Shown: positions 26,582 through 38,071 of the stretch, piece by piece
How positions within the stretch are numbered: the stretch's first letter is position 1
Layout of the letters: each line of letters opens with the position of its first letter
Notes under the pieces: model-generated
The model's input: only the letters and a program-made list of their open reading frames with translations
Database searches by the model: none
Told to the model about the DNA's origin: nothing
Made by a program: the position numbers and the translations under genes
Source of the DNA: Nemopilema nomurai
Lineage: Eukaryota > Cnidaria > Scyphozoa > Rhizostomeae > Rhizostomatidae
Length of the DNA stretch: 64,000 nucleotides
Assembly: GCA_003864495.1 (NCBI GenBank)
Contig: ML133414.1
Span: forward strand, 86,495 to 150,494
Direction: 5' to 3'

Positions 26582-27755
26582 GTTGACACATGAAAAATGA
26601 CTCAGAAAAATGTCTGAAAAATTCCATCTGGGGCACTGAAGACCCTAAATTAAACTTACGACTACACGCCTTGTAATTATTAAACATAAGCCTAAAATGC
26701 GTGCATGTGCTACCAACAAACTGAACACCACAGACATAGCAATCGATTAAGTATACAACATTGGACGTTAAACGAATAGTTATTTATATATTCTTTACCT
26801 GTAGTGCTAGACTTAAGAGTATTACTATTAGACATGACCTTATGGACTTCTTACAACACGAACTTTCCCTGTTATTGTTCTCACACCCCCTCCCACAAGT
26901 AAGCCTAGCCCTAACCAAAATATCCTTAGGATTCTTACACCTCCTAAAAGCAATAACTGGTCGCACAGGAAACACCCCCTTGTGTCCTTCTGAACCAGTG
27001 AGCAAGGCATGGTGTTTCCTGGCAATGTTCCCCAAACCATTAATTGCTGAATGGTATGTAGTCACGAGTGGAACCCTCTCAGCCTTCCCTTTGTTGGTTT
27101 TCCTATTTCCCGCATTTTCCAGAAGAGTCTCCCTATCTAGCCTACGTACCCTATCTATTTGTTGATTCACAAGAGACTCTTCATACTTAAACCATCCAGC
27201 GAGTTTACCTACATGTTCCTTAAACTGGCGATCATCTGAGCAAATCCTACGATACCTAAGAGCCTGACTATAGGGGATGTCCTTCTTTTTATGCCAAGGG
27301 TGACAAGACTTCTTATGTAAGAACTGATGGATATCAGTTGGCTTACAAAATAAGTCTGTCGTAAGGACTCCCCCCTCTCCTACTTTTACCATGACATCCA
27401 AGAAACTTATAGATTCTGTGGAATGTTCACTGGTAAATTTAATTTTGTCGTGGCTACTGTTGAGATGGTCGATGGATAGCTTCAAACTATCCTCCCCGTG
27501 TGTCCAGACGAAGAAAATGTCATCGATATATCTCATCCAGACATAGGGCTTGTCGACAAAAGTATCCACCAACCTCTCCTCTAACCTAGTCATAGAAAGA
27601 TTGGCATAGGCCGGAGCGAACTTCGTGCCTATAGCCGTAACTAACTTCTGCCTATAAAACATATCATTAAATTCAAAATAGTTATTTTCCAGAACTAAGG
27701 ATGCGAGCCCAGCTAATGTATCAGTAGCCACGCCTGGATTTTCCCGTCTATCCAG
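26582..27755 (-). pseudogene. Penelope-like RT/GIY-YIG fragment, minus-strand copy
   Basis: A 315-codon open frame (27731-26784) contains late reverse transcriptase motifs, including GTKFAPAYANL, the catalytic YIDD (in WMRYIDDIFFVW) and SISFLDVMV, followed by the connector region. In another frame at about 26765-26582 the GIY-YIG domain starts with VVYLIDCYVCGVQFVGST and breaks off at FFRHF, where the oppositely oriented copy begins. The N-terminal RT motifs are missing. It is less decayed than the plus-strand copy but is dead as an autonomous element. Confidence 0.82.
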
Positions 27756-28384
27756 CGCCTATATGAATATGTGTATGAATATACAACACTTAGGCCAGAT
27801 TCAGAAGCAACACCTATATTTAGAAATGGTCACCCCTATAATTAAAACGGGGCATTTGTTCATATTTGTTGAGGGTGTGGACACTTTGGCAAACAAGACA
27901 GGAATTAATGATTGTTTATAACTAGAAACTGAGGGAAGGTAAATAGGAATTTAACAACAAATTACTGGAAACAATAAAAAGCAGGTTACGAATTGCATGA
28001 AAAAGCTGAGTAAACTTACTTTCAGTATGTCTGTAAAAACATGGACACCAGCACCACCAGCTGCCAAGAATGTGGACAAGGTGAGAGGAGCATTGACATT
28101 TTTCAAGTGACTGCGTGTTGATTGATCTCTAAAGGATTTTGAATTTTCATGATGTTTTGGTTTTGGTAAAAATTCAAACTTTCCCAAAGAGAAATTAAAA
28201 TACATGGAAGGTGGAAGATTAGATTATAGCATAAAACAATGTGCTTTGTGTTGGTTAAAAGTACATATGAAAAAGGTTGGTAGCAGATAGAAAAAATGAG
28301 AAAATAAACTTGCTAGTAATTCTATCTAAAAGCATTATGGCAAAATTCTACCAAACGAAACGTCATCTATAGGCCCTCAGAGAC

Positions 28385-28503
28385 ATCGGTTGATAACAAA
28401 GTATGGCATCTGGTCAGCCTGACAATATTGTTCGTAGGGGAGAGTGGGTTGAATGAACGCGGGAAATGTCGTTTAGAGTTCCAACAATTTTGGCAGGAGT
28501 GTG
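28385..28503. repeat. Dispersed repeat, copy 2 of 3, at a duplication junction
   Basis: Shorter copy lacking the leftmost part. Immediately to its left (to about 28372) the sequence belongs to the TMBIM6 block; immediately to its right begins ANKIB1 copy B. The junction between the two duplicated blocks therefore lies in or beside this repeat. Confidence 0.65.
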
Positions 28504-28547
28504 CGTTCTATTTCAACAACCTCTCATCAATCTCCTTGCCAAATTTC

Positions 28548-28625
28548 CGGACATATTCGGACATATTCAGACTCTGGACACATTCAGACATATTCGGGCA
28601 TATTCAGACTCCGGACATATTCGGG
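28548..28625. repeat. Degenerate tandem repeat, roughly 12-13 bp units, copy B
   Basis: Counterpart of the 9.1-kb array, with a different order and number of gacatattc-type units, beside the last surviving exon of ANKIB1 copy B. Confidence 0.7.
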
Positions 28626-28634
28626 CCGACTTAC

Positions 28635-31600
28635 CTTGCCGCACTGAGGCCGTTCTCGTCGAAGTTCGGAATGAGCTCTGCTTCGACCGCAGACAGAAAA
28701 TCCCGCTTCCTACGACGCAGTTTGCGGGCAGCGCTTATTATCTTGTTCTTCGGCGTCTTCAAGAATGGCCTCGCAACCATGTCTGACAGTGACTCTGTGG
28801 CTTGCTCTACATCATCCTGTTTTGATACGAACGCTCAAAGTCAAGAAGCAGTGGGGTGAAGAAATTACCCCCCCCCCCCTTGCGCGGGTGGTTCAGACTG
28901 ACAAAGCTCTATATCACTAAGAAAAGATGAATCGCCTAAGTGGCCAGTATTAAATTGACTTAGTTTCACGCATAGCAATGTTGGGGTTTCTCTTATTTTA
29001 AAGCTTTTCGGCAATTTGAAGGCAATTAAGTTGTTCTTTTTTTCTCAGCAACCGTCAAAAGAAACAAAAGTGAAGGACAGACAGAGTTTCCAGGTCCGTT
29101 TGCAGAATCACCTGATGCATTGCTACTCTTGTTTCAAGTGTACAACTATGAGCCTTTGTATACTTTGATGCATAGAACTCAATTAACAAATAGAGTAAAA
29201 ATAGAATTACCTGGAAAGATTCGAAAACAGCTCTTTCGCCACGGAAATCCTCCAAAAAGTACCCATAAGGATAAGATCCTTTTAGTATCTGTCGGGCTTT
29301 CAAAAGTTCTTTAATCGAATCTTCTATGAAGTTGACGTCAACAACACACCCCTCATCTTAAAAAAATAACATCACTTTAGACTCTTATGACATGGATCTA
29401 AATAAATAAAAACTGGGATCAAGCTTTTAATTAGCTGCCAAGGGGTCAAAAGGAAAAGGAAGCCAAGTATTCGACGGTTTTAAAACACGGAGAAAACAAC
29501 ACAGAAAACAGATTGTTCTTAAAGCCCATTCCGATAGACGAGGTCTCAGTCTCAAAAGACGTTGATCCTGGTTTGATGTCAATAATTAATGACACGCTAT
29601 AAACAATTATTATAAACACAAGAAATATTCTTGGAAATAAAGAGTGAAATGACATTTTAAGCTTTTGATTGGTTAAAACGTAATCTCAACAAAAAAAGGG
29701 GACTTTAGAGATCACTTAGCTAAGTAATGAGAAAAACGGTCCTAACTTGGCTTGGACAATTGCATTGAGAAAGCTTCACAGTATCATCCAAATCTTTGTC
29801 AATAAATCTAACTTAATGTGATATTAATCTACTTTACTTTAGAAAATTAAAAAGTCTTCAAGGTACCAAGCTCTGCAGCAGTTTTTTGTAAACCAGTGGC
29901 TTTTTCTTGAGCAGCATTAAGAAGTTTTAACTCCAACTGTATGAACAACAGAAAATTTGATGAATACCAAAACATTACTTAACAGCAATCAAGCAAAAGA
30001 AATTATTCAACCAAAATGGTATAAGCAGAAAGAAGTGAGGATCTAAGGGTCGAGAAAGGTCATGACAAACGCGTTGTGATCTCATCGACACTTACGACGC
30101 CATATTTCTTGCACATACAGCTCTGGACGAAATTCTGCTTAAAACCAGAGTTATATTTTAGGTCAACAACGAAAAACAAGCTGATGGAGTGAGTAACAGA
30201 GGAGGTGATGTTTACCATCTGCTCTGCTCATCTACCAAATTAACTTCATGTTGAATGGGCAGGAAATGGAGAGGAGGATCGGAAATAGCTTATGCACGTG
30301 ATCTTCTAGAATTATTTGGAGTGATTGTGATCAATTGATCATGATTGATTAGGAGACATAAACATTACCTGGAAGCTGTTCTCGTGATTCTTACATCGCG
30401 TATAGTAATGCATGAATCGGTTAATTTTTTCTGCTTCATCGTGTTCCTTCTCAATCTATTACAAAATAAATCAAACAATGCATTGGCATAGCTGGAAATT
30501 ACAAGTCAGAGTCAAAACATAATTGCGGAATGGAATTGGTCACCTATCTAAAAAGCTATTTAACATGGTGTTTCAACGACAGTTTTAAATATGTGACTTA
30601 CAAAAATTGTACTTATGATTTTAATCTTTGCAGGCAGTTCAGTAAAACTTCTAATTATTTCAATAATGCACATCGATATTCTAAATAAAAGACCATTTTC
30701 ATAGCATCGCAAAAATATTGCTCATCTGCTAAAAAAAACCTTATCATTTAAAAGTGAAAAAACCTAATATTACAACAACCTGTTACGATAAGAGACACCT
30801 TAATACCTTTTTCTGTTCCTTTTCGTAATCCTCTTCCACTGAATTGACGAAATCGTACCTATTGCACCTGTAGATGACAGGAAACAATTGGTAAGCAACG
30901 AGCTTTGGCTCCATGCAACAGTCAATGCGTAAGCCCTTGCTTTTCCTCACAAAGTAGCTCCGTTAATAATTAGTACAAGATGGTTTAGGTGTGATGCACA
31001 ACTAAAGGCCTCGATTGAAGATTACCTGAAATAGCCTCCAGTTTCCGCACTGTGAATTTTCCAAGGCTCTAGACAAACCCAGCAAAACCCATGCTTGCAC
31101 TGCAAAAAAGTGAAACTTCATAACGGCTTGCAATCATGAAATACAACCATCCCATATAGTATAAAATCAAGATATCAGCTCATGAACAACTTAAGAAACT
31201 GTTTAAGTTGAAAAGAACCAGCTTAAAAAAAGAACACCTCCATAGGAATACTACATGAAGGGCTCCAGATGTTTTTCTTCAGACAGTATTTACCATTAGC
31301 TTGTTAACTGCTTGATTCTCTAGTCATCTAGAGATCAGCTTCGATTAAGTCTGTTCACGACACTATATTACAGGAACGTAACGCCAATATTATCGCCGTC
31401 AGGGCGTTACATGGAAGTCAGAGCGTTTGAAAAGTGACATCTAAGTAAACAATTGGATTTATTCCAAATAAAAATAAAATACCTTTGTACAAGTCATATG
31501 ATTGCAGCCTTCGTTTTTCTGGATGTGAGTCCTAAAAGAATACGGCAATATTTTCACTCGAATACAAAGTGCAAATATGTTTTCGACTTCATCAAATTGG

Positions 31601-34600
31601 AGGGGATCGATAAGAGAAAAGAAATTTATCAGTTCAAACAGGCAAGGCTGTATGTTGAAATCTGCAGAAATAATTACCAACTATCTGACCTTTAAACCTC
31701 ACCTAAAGGCCACAACTAGACGCAATAAAAGTGAGGAAAGAACTAGCAAAGGGACTTCATTGCTATGAGAAGAGCCAAGAAAAGTGTCCTCTCAAATAAT
31801 CTCACCTACTAAATACATGATATTTGAATGCTAAGTACACAGATCCTTATCGAAATTATGTAATTCCACATCTGTATCTACCTTTCTACCAACACTTTTT
31901 ACGAATGACTCTTTATAGCATTCAGAATTTCCAAAAGGGCGTCATTCACATTTCATAGCTGACGACAGATGAAGTTGTTTTCTAAGAGGCTAGATGAAGG
32001 CACAACAATATTTCAAGCTCTTGCTTACCGGCAATTTGGACACTTTTTTGAGTTTGATATCAGCCAAAATGCATTTGCAACGGTCTGTCTTTCATCTGTG
32101 TGTTCACTTGCTAAAATAGGAGCAAAAGAGTCAGAAAACAATATTGAACTCATCACGGTCATTTAAATGTAGCTGATTGCCTATTTCAACACAAAAAACA
32201 TGGAGTAATCATTTCTGAATTGCATTTAATATAATGAAAATTTGCATGAAATTCAAACTCAAAGATTACAATGATCGTTCAGAATATTTCTAAACAAAGA
32301 CAAACATGGAAAGAAAATTGTAGAATGAAGCTGAAGGCTTATAGAGCTTGCAATACAGAGATCGGTGGTACACCCATTTCACCACAATAAGATGTTACAC
32401 CAATATATCTGCCTATCTTACATAAGACACCAATGAAATAGCAACCGCAGCTGCAACTCTTTGATAATGATTATGATAATGGGTGCTCATGGCCGCCAGA
32501 GACAGCTTTCATCCACTACCCAGTCAGGTCCCTAACATTCGTTCAACACAATACAATCGGAAGCTGCACAAACCCTGGGTAGGATTGATTTCTTCCACCT
32601 TTTTCTTCCACATCTGCCATATTTCGCATTTGCATGGCTCATGAGCCTCATCAAGGCAGCTCCTGCACAGTAACCAGAGAACAAGGTTTAACAGAATATT
32701 ATTTAGTCAAAAGGGCATATGCTTTCAAGCTCCTATTCTACTAATTTAATAAACGTAAACCTTCTCAACGATTCCTTTCATTCTATCTTATCCTTTCAAA
32801 ACATCGACACTTGCTTCTTTGCCTACCCGTCTAAATAAACACCAGTCGCACAATATCCTTCTTGTCAATAGCTCTACACTAGCCGTACGAGAAACGCAGC
32901 TAATGGAACAGCAGCAACAAACGCGTGAACGTACCAACAAAAGTAATGGCCCTGTCCGCAGTCGACCGACTTCGCTTCACTGCTGGTTGACAACGCAACT
33001 CCGCGTGACGTGGATGGAAGGTGCGGCAGCTTCACCGCTCGGCCGCAGCCCGGATGCGGACACCAGCGCAGACTCGGATTGGTATCCACAAACGCCTACA
33101 ATGGACATTCTAGTAACAAGATCACAACCCAAAACTCATAAAACTAAGTGGTTTTAAAGCCCCAAGCAACGTTAAAAGGTAAAAGTTTGGTTAAAAGATG
33201 ATCACGCTCAATGTTAAATGATCGATAGGACTTCAAAAATATTTTATTTTCGTGAACGATGTCTTTGAGAGGCTGCTAAAACTCAATGCTCAGGCTAAAA
33301 TTTCGTTCAGTACACGTAGGCAAGTAGGGCGTCTTTAGTAAAACAGAAATCAAAATTTATAACTACTAACATAAAAAAGTTGACTAAAAATTGTCCAAAT
33401 TGACACAATTTCTGCATCTAATTTTGCTGCCAAATTAGATACAAATAAAAACAAGCTGTCTTTCGTTTCACAAAACTTTCTATATTGCCATTAGAATCAT
33501 TAGAATTGTCTTTAAACTGCACTTCGGGTTATGTTTTCAATTTCATATAAATTCAACTCAAGAAAGAGAAACTGATTGCTAACCTTGATGTCGAAATGCA
33601 AATACCGTTTTGCCATGTCCCTAGAGACCAATTTTTCCGTGATTTCCTGAAAAAAATGCCAAGCAAATAGTTTCTTAGAGCATGGTTAGTAAAGAATCCA
33701 TAAGGCTATCCATTTCTTCGACTTAAATGTAAGCTCAATCAAACTTATCGAGAAAATGGAATACAGATGAAGGTATGGAAGCCTAAAATAGTGTCCACAT
33801 TAAGGAAATGGCCTATCTCAGCTTAGCTTAGCTCGACAATCTGAGGCCATAAGTGCAAAAGTAGTACAAAGTAGTACAAAATCACCTCTGGTACCAAAGT
33901 CACCTCTGGCACCAAAATCACCTTTGGCATCAAAATCACTTCTAGTACCAAAATCCCCTCTAGTACCAAAATCACTTCTAGTACAAAAGTACAAAGTACA
34001 AAACTATTTTGTACAGTAGATGCTCCAAAACTTAACGTACCACTGGAACAAGCTTGCTGCACTCGTGTCCTGGGCATAATATATTCAGGATATCTCCATC
34101 AACAATCTTTGTAGAAAGGTAACTATCGTTGAAAAAGAACATAAATAATATTTAGTTTAAGACCCTGTTTACACAAGGAAAAATGGAACGGTTCCGAAAA
34201 CCAGCCCAAATAGGCGTTGCGTTTAAACGAGAACTATTGGAACTGTTCCATTTGGGACCTGCTATCCGTTCTCTTTTGGCTCCACTACAGAAGTAGCTTC
34301 ATTTGGCTCCCGTGTAAAGGGGCAGAACCGCTTGGGACCGAGCCAAATGAGAACGCATAAGAGGATCTCTAAAGCATTTGTAGGTTTGTTACTGCTTGTC
34401 TAAAATCAAATTTGTTTGTTTCAAGTTTGATAGTTCAAGATGGATCGAGTTATCGCGAATTGGTAGATGCAGAGTAAAGAAAACCGTTCCAAATGGAACC
34501 GTTCCATCTCTCTTCGTATAAACAAGGTCTAAATTTAGTTTAGATTAGATTGCTTAAAAAAATCATTAACAAGAATTCGAAATAATTACCAAGATGGTTT

Positions 34601-37600
34601 TTGGATAAAAAGTACTTCTGGTGAAAGCCCATGGGAAGTTGGATATGGCTATATAATAACAAGGTATATGCCAAGATACCACGATGATTTGATAGTACCA
34701 ATAATGTTAATCAAGTCAATCTGCAAATGCTAAAATAATGAATATACCAACAAAGAAAGTAAGAATGATATACCGGTACAACTATGGTCTTAAGAATTGT
34801 GGATTACCTTCCCCAACAGAGCTTGCAGAACATATGCCCACACGGAATATCGATTGTGTTGTCATCACTTGAAATCACTTCATCACAAATATCACAGATG
34901 TGCTGCAAATCAGATTCCTTGTGTTGCCAAGAACATTCAGTAATAAAAATTGTAAAATGAATAAGCTATAGATTTTTTTGAGGAAACAATGTTGTGATCA
35001 GGACAGGTAATTAAAGACGTTGACCAAGATTTTACTGCATCCCTTTATATGGAGAAAACGTCCAGTTACGTTACTAGAAAAGTTGCACTCATCCCTGAAG
35101 CTAAATTCATCCGTTTTCATCATCACTATATGCATTTCGTCTGCACAGTGCTAGTATTACATCAATGGCTAACCCAGCATGCTTAACAAAAGAAACAGAT
35201 ACATGCTGCGCAATAAACCGCTTTTACTGGGAACCACAATCTTGTGGTCTAACTGGCAGGTGGATTTTGTGCATATTAAAAAAGTACTAGCAGTTTGATT
35301 AGATCTTGCAAATTACAACAGCCTTGTCCAATACATCAAAAATTAAACTGTTTGAAAATGGTTCTACTCCTTCATAAGAATAAGAAATATACTTTGATAG
35401 TGGCACTGTCACTGGTTGGAACTTCAGGCCTCTTTTTGACACCATTGAGCTTGTTTTTCATCGCATCTATAGCAATGTGGTCTGCAAAGGAAGCTTTCTG
35501 AGTCATGAAGCTTTCTGAGAGAAGGTAGAGAGATGCCTTTAAACAAGTCATACAAATGAAAATTTGACATTTTATGGAGGTCTTCGTGAGTTTTTTCAAG
35601 ACAACAAGCTATAGCAAATTTACATGATGAAAAGTAGCATGCATGGAACATACCTTGAGACAGTTTAACACCAGCTTTGTCACAAGCTGCAAGTGGGTCA
35701 TCCATCCAGGACTCTAATAGCTGCTCCTGAGACCATTCATGGTCACGCAAAAGTGCCTCAGCAGTAAACAGGGGTATCTGAATAAGTGGAAAAAGGTTTC
35801 TGGAAGGCTCAAATCTAGTTGTGCATCAGATAAAACATTGAGTATTATGATGTCTTTTATCATATCAACCACAACTTATTTTCATTAAACTTGCCATCTT
35901 AATGATCCCAGTCTGATTACTTCTTATCCATATATAGACATCTAAGTTAAATTTGCATTGATCATGATGAGATTTTGGAATAGAAATTTCTCAAAACAAA
36001 GCCTTTATATATCTTGTTGTGTGAATAATTATTCTAAAATTTCATGCAACCTCTTTTGGGTAGATAGCTCATAACAAGCTCTTAAACTGCATAACATAAA
36101 TGAACTGAAAACTATATCAAAGTGAGATTTTTATTCCAGAAAAGCTTGTGGATGTCCGCTTCCCACTCTAGGCAAATTAACAGAAAGGCATATACCTGGA
36201 GCATATCAGAAGTTTCAACAATTAGTTGGTCTTTTATTTCCTGAAGATCTTGAGCACAGAGTCCAAAAAACTGAAACAGACCAGACAACCAGTATGAAAA
36301 ATTGGGAACATAACTCAAAATCTGCCTGTAGATGGGTATCTGAGAGATTCCTGGTACTTTCTTCATAGTCTAAGACTCATTTTATACAAATATCAGTTTA
36401 AGACCTATGGAATCTAGCAACCTTCAAAAATCACTAAACATGTAGCTTCAAAAAAGTTAAAGAGCCTTGAAAGAAAATTTCCAAGAGAAAAAAAATACTT
36501 CACCTCCTCATCTTGCAAAGTATACAGAGTTTCTTTCTCTGTATCCAAATTAATGTCCTCCTGTCATTAAAAATGATAACCAATAAGAAAGACCTCCAAG
36601 AAATATGTATTGATATGTATATATATATATATAGTCAAAACTGATGGAAAATTCCGACCTTCTTTTCTACCAGTGTCTTGTAGAGCAGAGCAAGGGCAAC
36701 CTATTGGTGTACTTGGTTCAGCTCTTAGATGTGTATTTTGCAAGATATGAGTGGTTTTCGAAGTTTCCCTGCTCTAGGCAAAACGACAAGACTATAGCCT
36801 TGCAAAATTGGTCAAAACTGATGGAAAATTCCAACCTTCATAAACAAGATGAATGAAGAGAATAAATGTAGAACATCATTGAAAACTAAGCTTGAAAACA
36901 AATTATGACTTATCTACCTGCACATTGAAGACCATTTTGGCCTCTAAGAAAGCTGCTACTGCATCATGTTGATGTTTCTCTGCAATTTCACATGCTGTCA
37001 AACCTGAATTGTCTTCAATAAAAAGTGAAGCACCATTTGCAACCAAACTCTAAAAGTACAAAACTTTGTTACTCAAATGGAGCAACATTTTTTCTTCTTT
37101 CAAAAAAGTTTTAGCAACTAAACAAATCTTGTTTTAGTTCTCTAAGATTGCTATTGGTAGACTTGTCTGATCATTGATTGAACTGATCAGCAAAGCAAGT
37201 GATTATACAATATAAAAAGACATTTCAGAAACAATAATCACTTTGTGTTGATAACTGATGTCAAGACCAAGAGTGTCGCTGAAAAGTTAAGTACCTGAAC
37301 ACATAAAGAAAGACCAGATGAAGCAGCCACGTGAAGTGCTGTCTTATTCTCCTAAAACAGATTGCCAGTTAAAAAAATCAGAGCAAAATTTGAAAAAAAG
37401 TTAAAAAGATGAGTTCACAGATTCATAAAACATTATGTGTCCTGCTTGTCTTTATAAACAAATTTCTAAGAGTTTGAATTCTAAAACCAAAATAACATGC
37501 TTTATTGTCACAAATGTTTCAATTAAAACCCATCAGAATGATAATATGTTTTGAAGAACACAATAGGTAGAAAATCAAAATAGTTCAATTGATGTGGTAT

Positions 37601-38071
37601 ACAACGGTATATCCTGTAGAGACAGTCCCCTGGTCAATGTTACAATGGTGCCAAAAATTCTAAAAACATGAAGCATACAACATCAGCAGCATCCAGCTTC
37701 AGTTTTTCTCTAACTCCATCACTGGCAGCCTTTCCATTCCATCTCAACAGCATGTGAAGACAATCCAGCCTTCTTTGATCAACACTCTTCATTTTTCCAG
37801 ATGATGTAAGCATCAACATGTGCAATGAAGTCTGTTCTAGTGAATTTTGTTTGTTAGGGTTTCCACCTCTTAGAAGAAAGTCTTTTAGCAATGATTTCAT
37901 CCCATACTTAGCAGCATAATGAAGTGCTGTGTTGTGGTGAACATTGTCTTTGTATGGGTTATTCAAATCCAACCTTTCTCTGATATCAGGATTTTGCAAA
38001 TAGAGCTGAGAAGCAACAACTTCATTTCCTTCCTGTAATGCCTTCTTAAATTTGTGTGATGAGTTTCCCAT
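28635..38071 (-). CDS. ANKIB1: ANKIB1 copy B: RBR ligase lacking the C-terminal SH3/UIM exons
   Basis: Twenty exons correspond one to one to copy A exons 1-20, with the same lengths, phases and usable splice sites: 38071-37679, 37351-37295, 37049-36918, 36560-36504, 36270-36196, 35777-35654, 35514-35393, 34902-34808, 34122-34041, 33646-33584, 33095-32935, 32662-32574, 32110-32029, 31531-31483, 31099-31026, 30867-30807, 30455-30369, 29936-29867, 29356-29211, 28816-28635. No stop or frameshift is present. By eye there are about 25-30 amino-acid changes in about 733 codons, densest in exons 4, 16 and the end of exon 20. RING1, IBR, RING2 and the catalytic cysteine are kept. Exons 21-25 are absent; the sequence beyond 28385 is the TMBIM6 pseudogene. 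If intron 20 is retained, an in-frame TAA spanning the donor ends the protein right after exon 20. It could be an active truncated ligase, a young pseudogene or an assembly duplicate. Confidence 0.82.
33878..33984. repeat. 18-bp minisatellite, about six units (copy B)
   Basis: Six imperfect units of the type accaaaatcacttctagt in the corresponding intron of ANKIB1 copy B. The change from two to six units happened after, or differently from, the duplication. Confidence 0.8.
34160..34533. mobile_element. MITE with terminal inverted repeats, in an intron of ANKIB1 copy B
   Basis: About 370 bp absent from the same intron of copy A. The left end reads agaccctgtttaca and continues to atggaacggttcc; the right end is its imperfect inverse (ggaaccgttccat ... 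aacaaggtct). The direct repeat tttagttta lies at 34151-34159 and 34534-34542, fitting an 8-9 bp target-site duplication as made by hAT-type transposases. No coding capacity. Confidence 0.8.
36634..36838. repeat. Segment bounded by 28-bp direct repeats in ANKIB1 copy B
   Basis: gtcaaaactgatggaaaatt begins a 28-bp repeat at 36634-36661 and again at 36811-36838, with one mismatch. The segment replaces the corresponding AT-rich intron sequence of copy A (about 16677-16910). It carries one short open frame with no recognisable domain. It looks like an inserted or amplified unit. Confidence 0.6.

Larger units (their letters stand above)
25545..27775. mobile_element. Penelope-like element insertion, two copies tail to tail
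   Basis: Occupies intron 1 of the TMBIM6 pseudogene; the intact copy has only about 135 bp of unrelated sequence here (about 61090-61225). A plus-strand copy (about 25621-26581) and a minus-strand copy (about 27755-26582) point toward each other and meet near 26581. Both start at the same internal point of the reverse transcriptase (LDRREN...ATDTL) and both flanks begin with tatatag. The left flank has gcgaaacgtcgac, which resembles the GAAAC part of the hammerhead motifs found in Penelope-like elements, but the rest of that motif is degraded. Confidence 0.8.
22373..28205 (-). pseudogene. TMBIM6: TMBIM6 (Bax inhibitor-1) decayed copy
   Basis: Seven of the nine exons of the intact gene at 57.5-61.7 kb are recognisable: 28205-28020, 25413-25323, 24576-24547, 23792-23744, 23303-23212, 22879-22797 and 22473-22373. 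Exons 1-6 keep frame, with a 6-nt loss in exon 5 and a 3-nt gain in exon 6. In exon 7 the CAG codon of the intact gene is TAG (22417-22419, codon 196), and the donor GT after this exon is GA. Exons 8 and 9, which encode the last transmembrane/C-terminal part, are replaced by an unrelated ORF; only a 3'UTR scrap remains at about 21905-21961. Intron 1 carries a Penelope-like insertion. A transcript could still be made, but a normal protein could not. Confidence 0.88.
22345..28372. repeat. TMBIM6 duplication block, decayed copy
   Basis: Matches about 57967-61808 through exons and introns in the same orientation, interrupted by the Penelope-like insertion, the 24.0-24.3 kb segment and loss of the last two exons. 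It ends on the right in the TMBIM6 promoter, where it meets ANKIB1 copy B. Confidence 0.85.
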
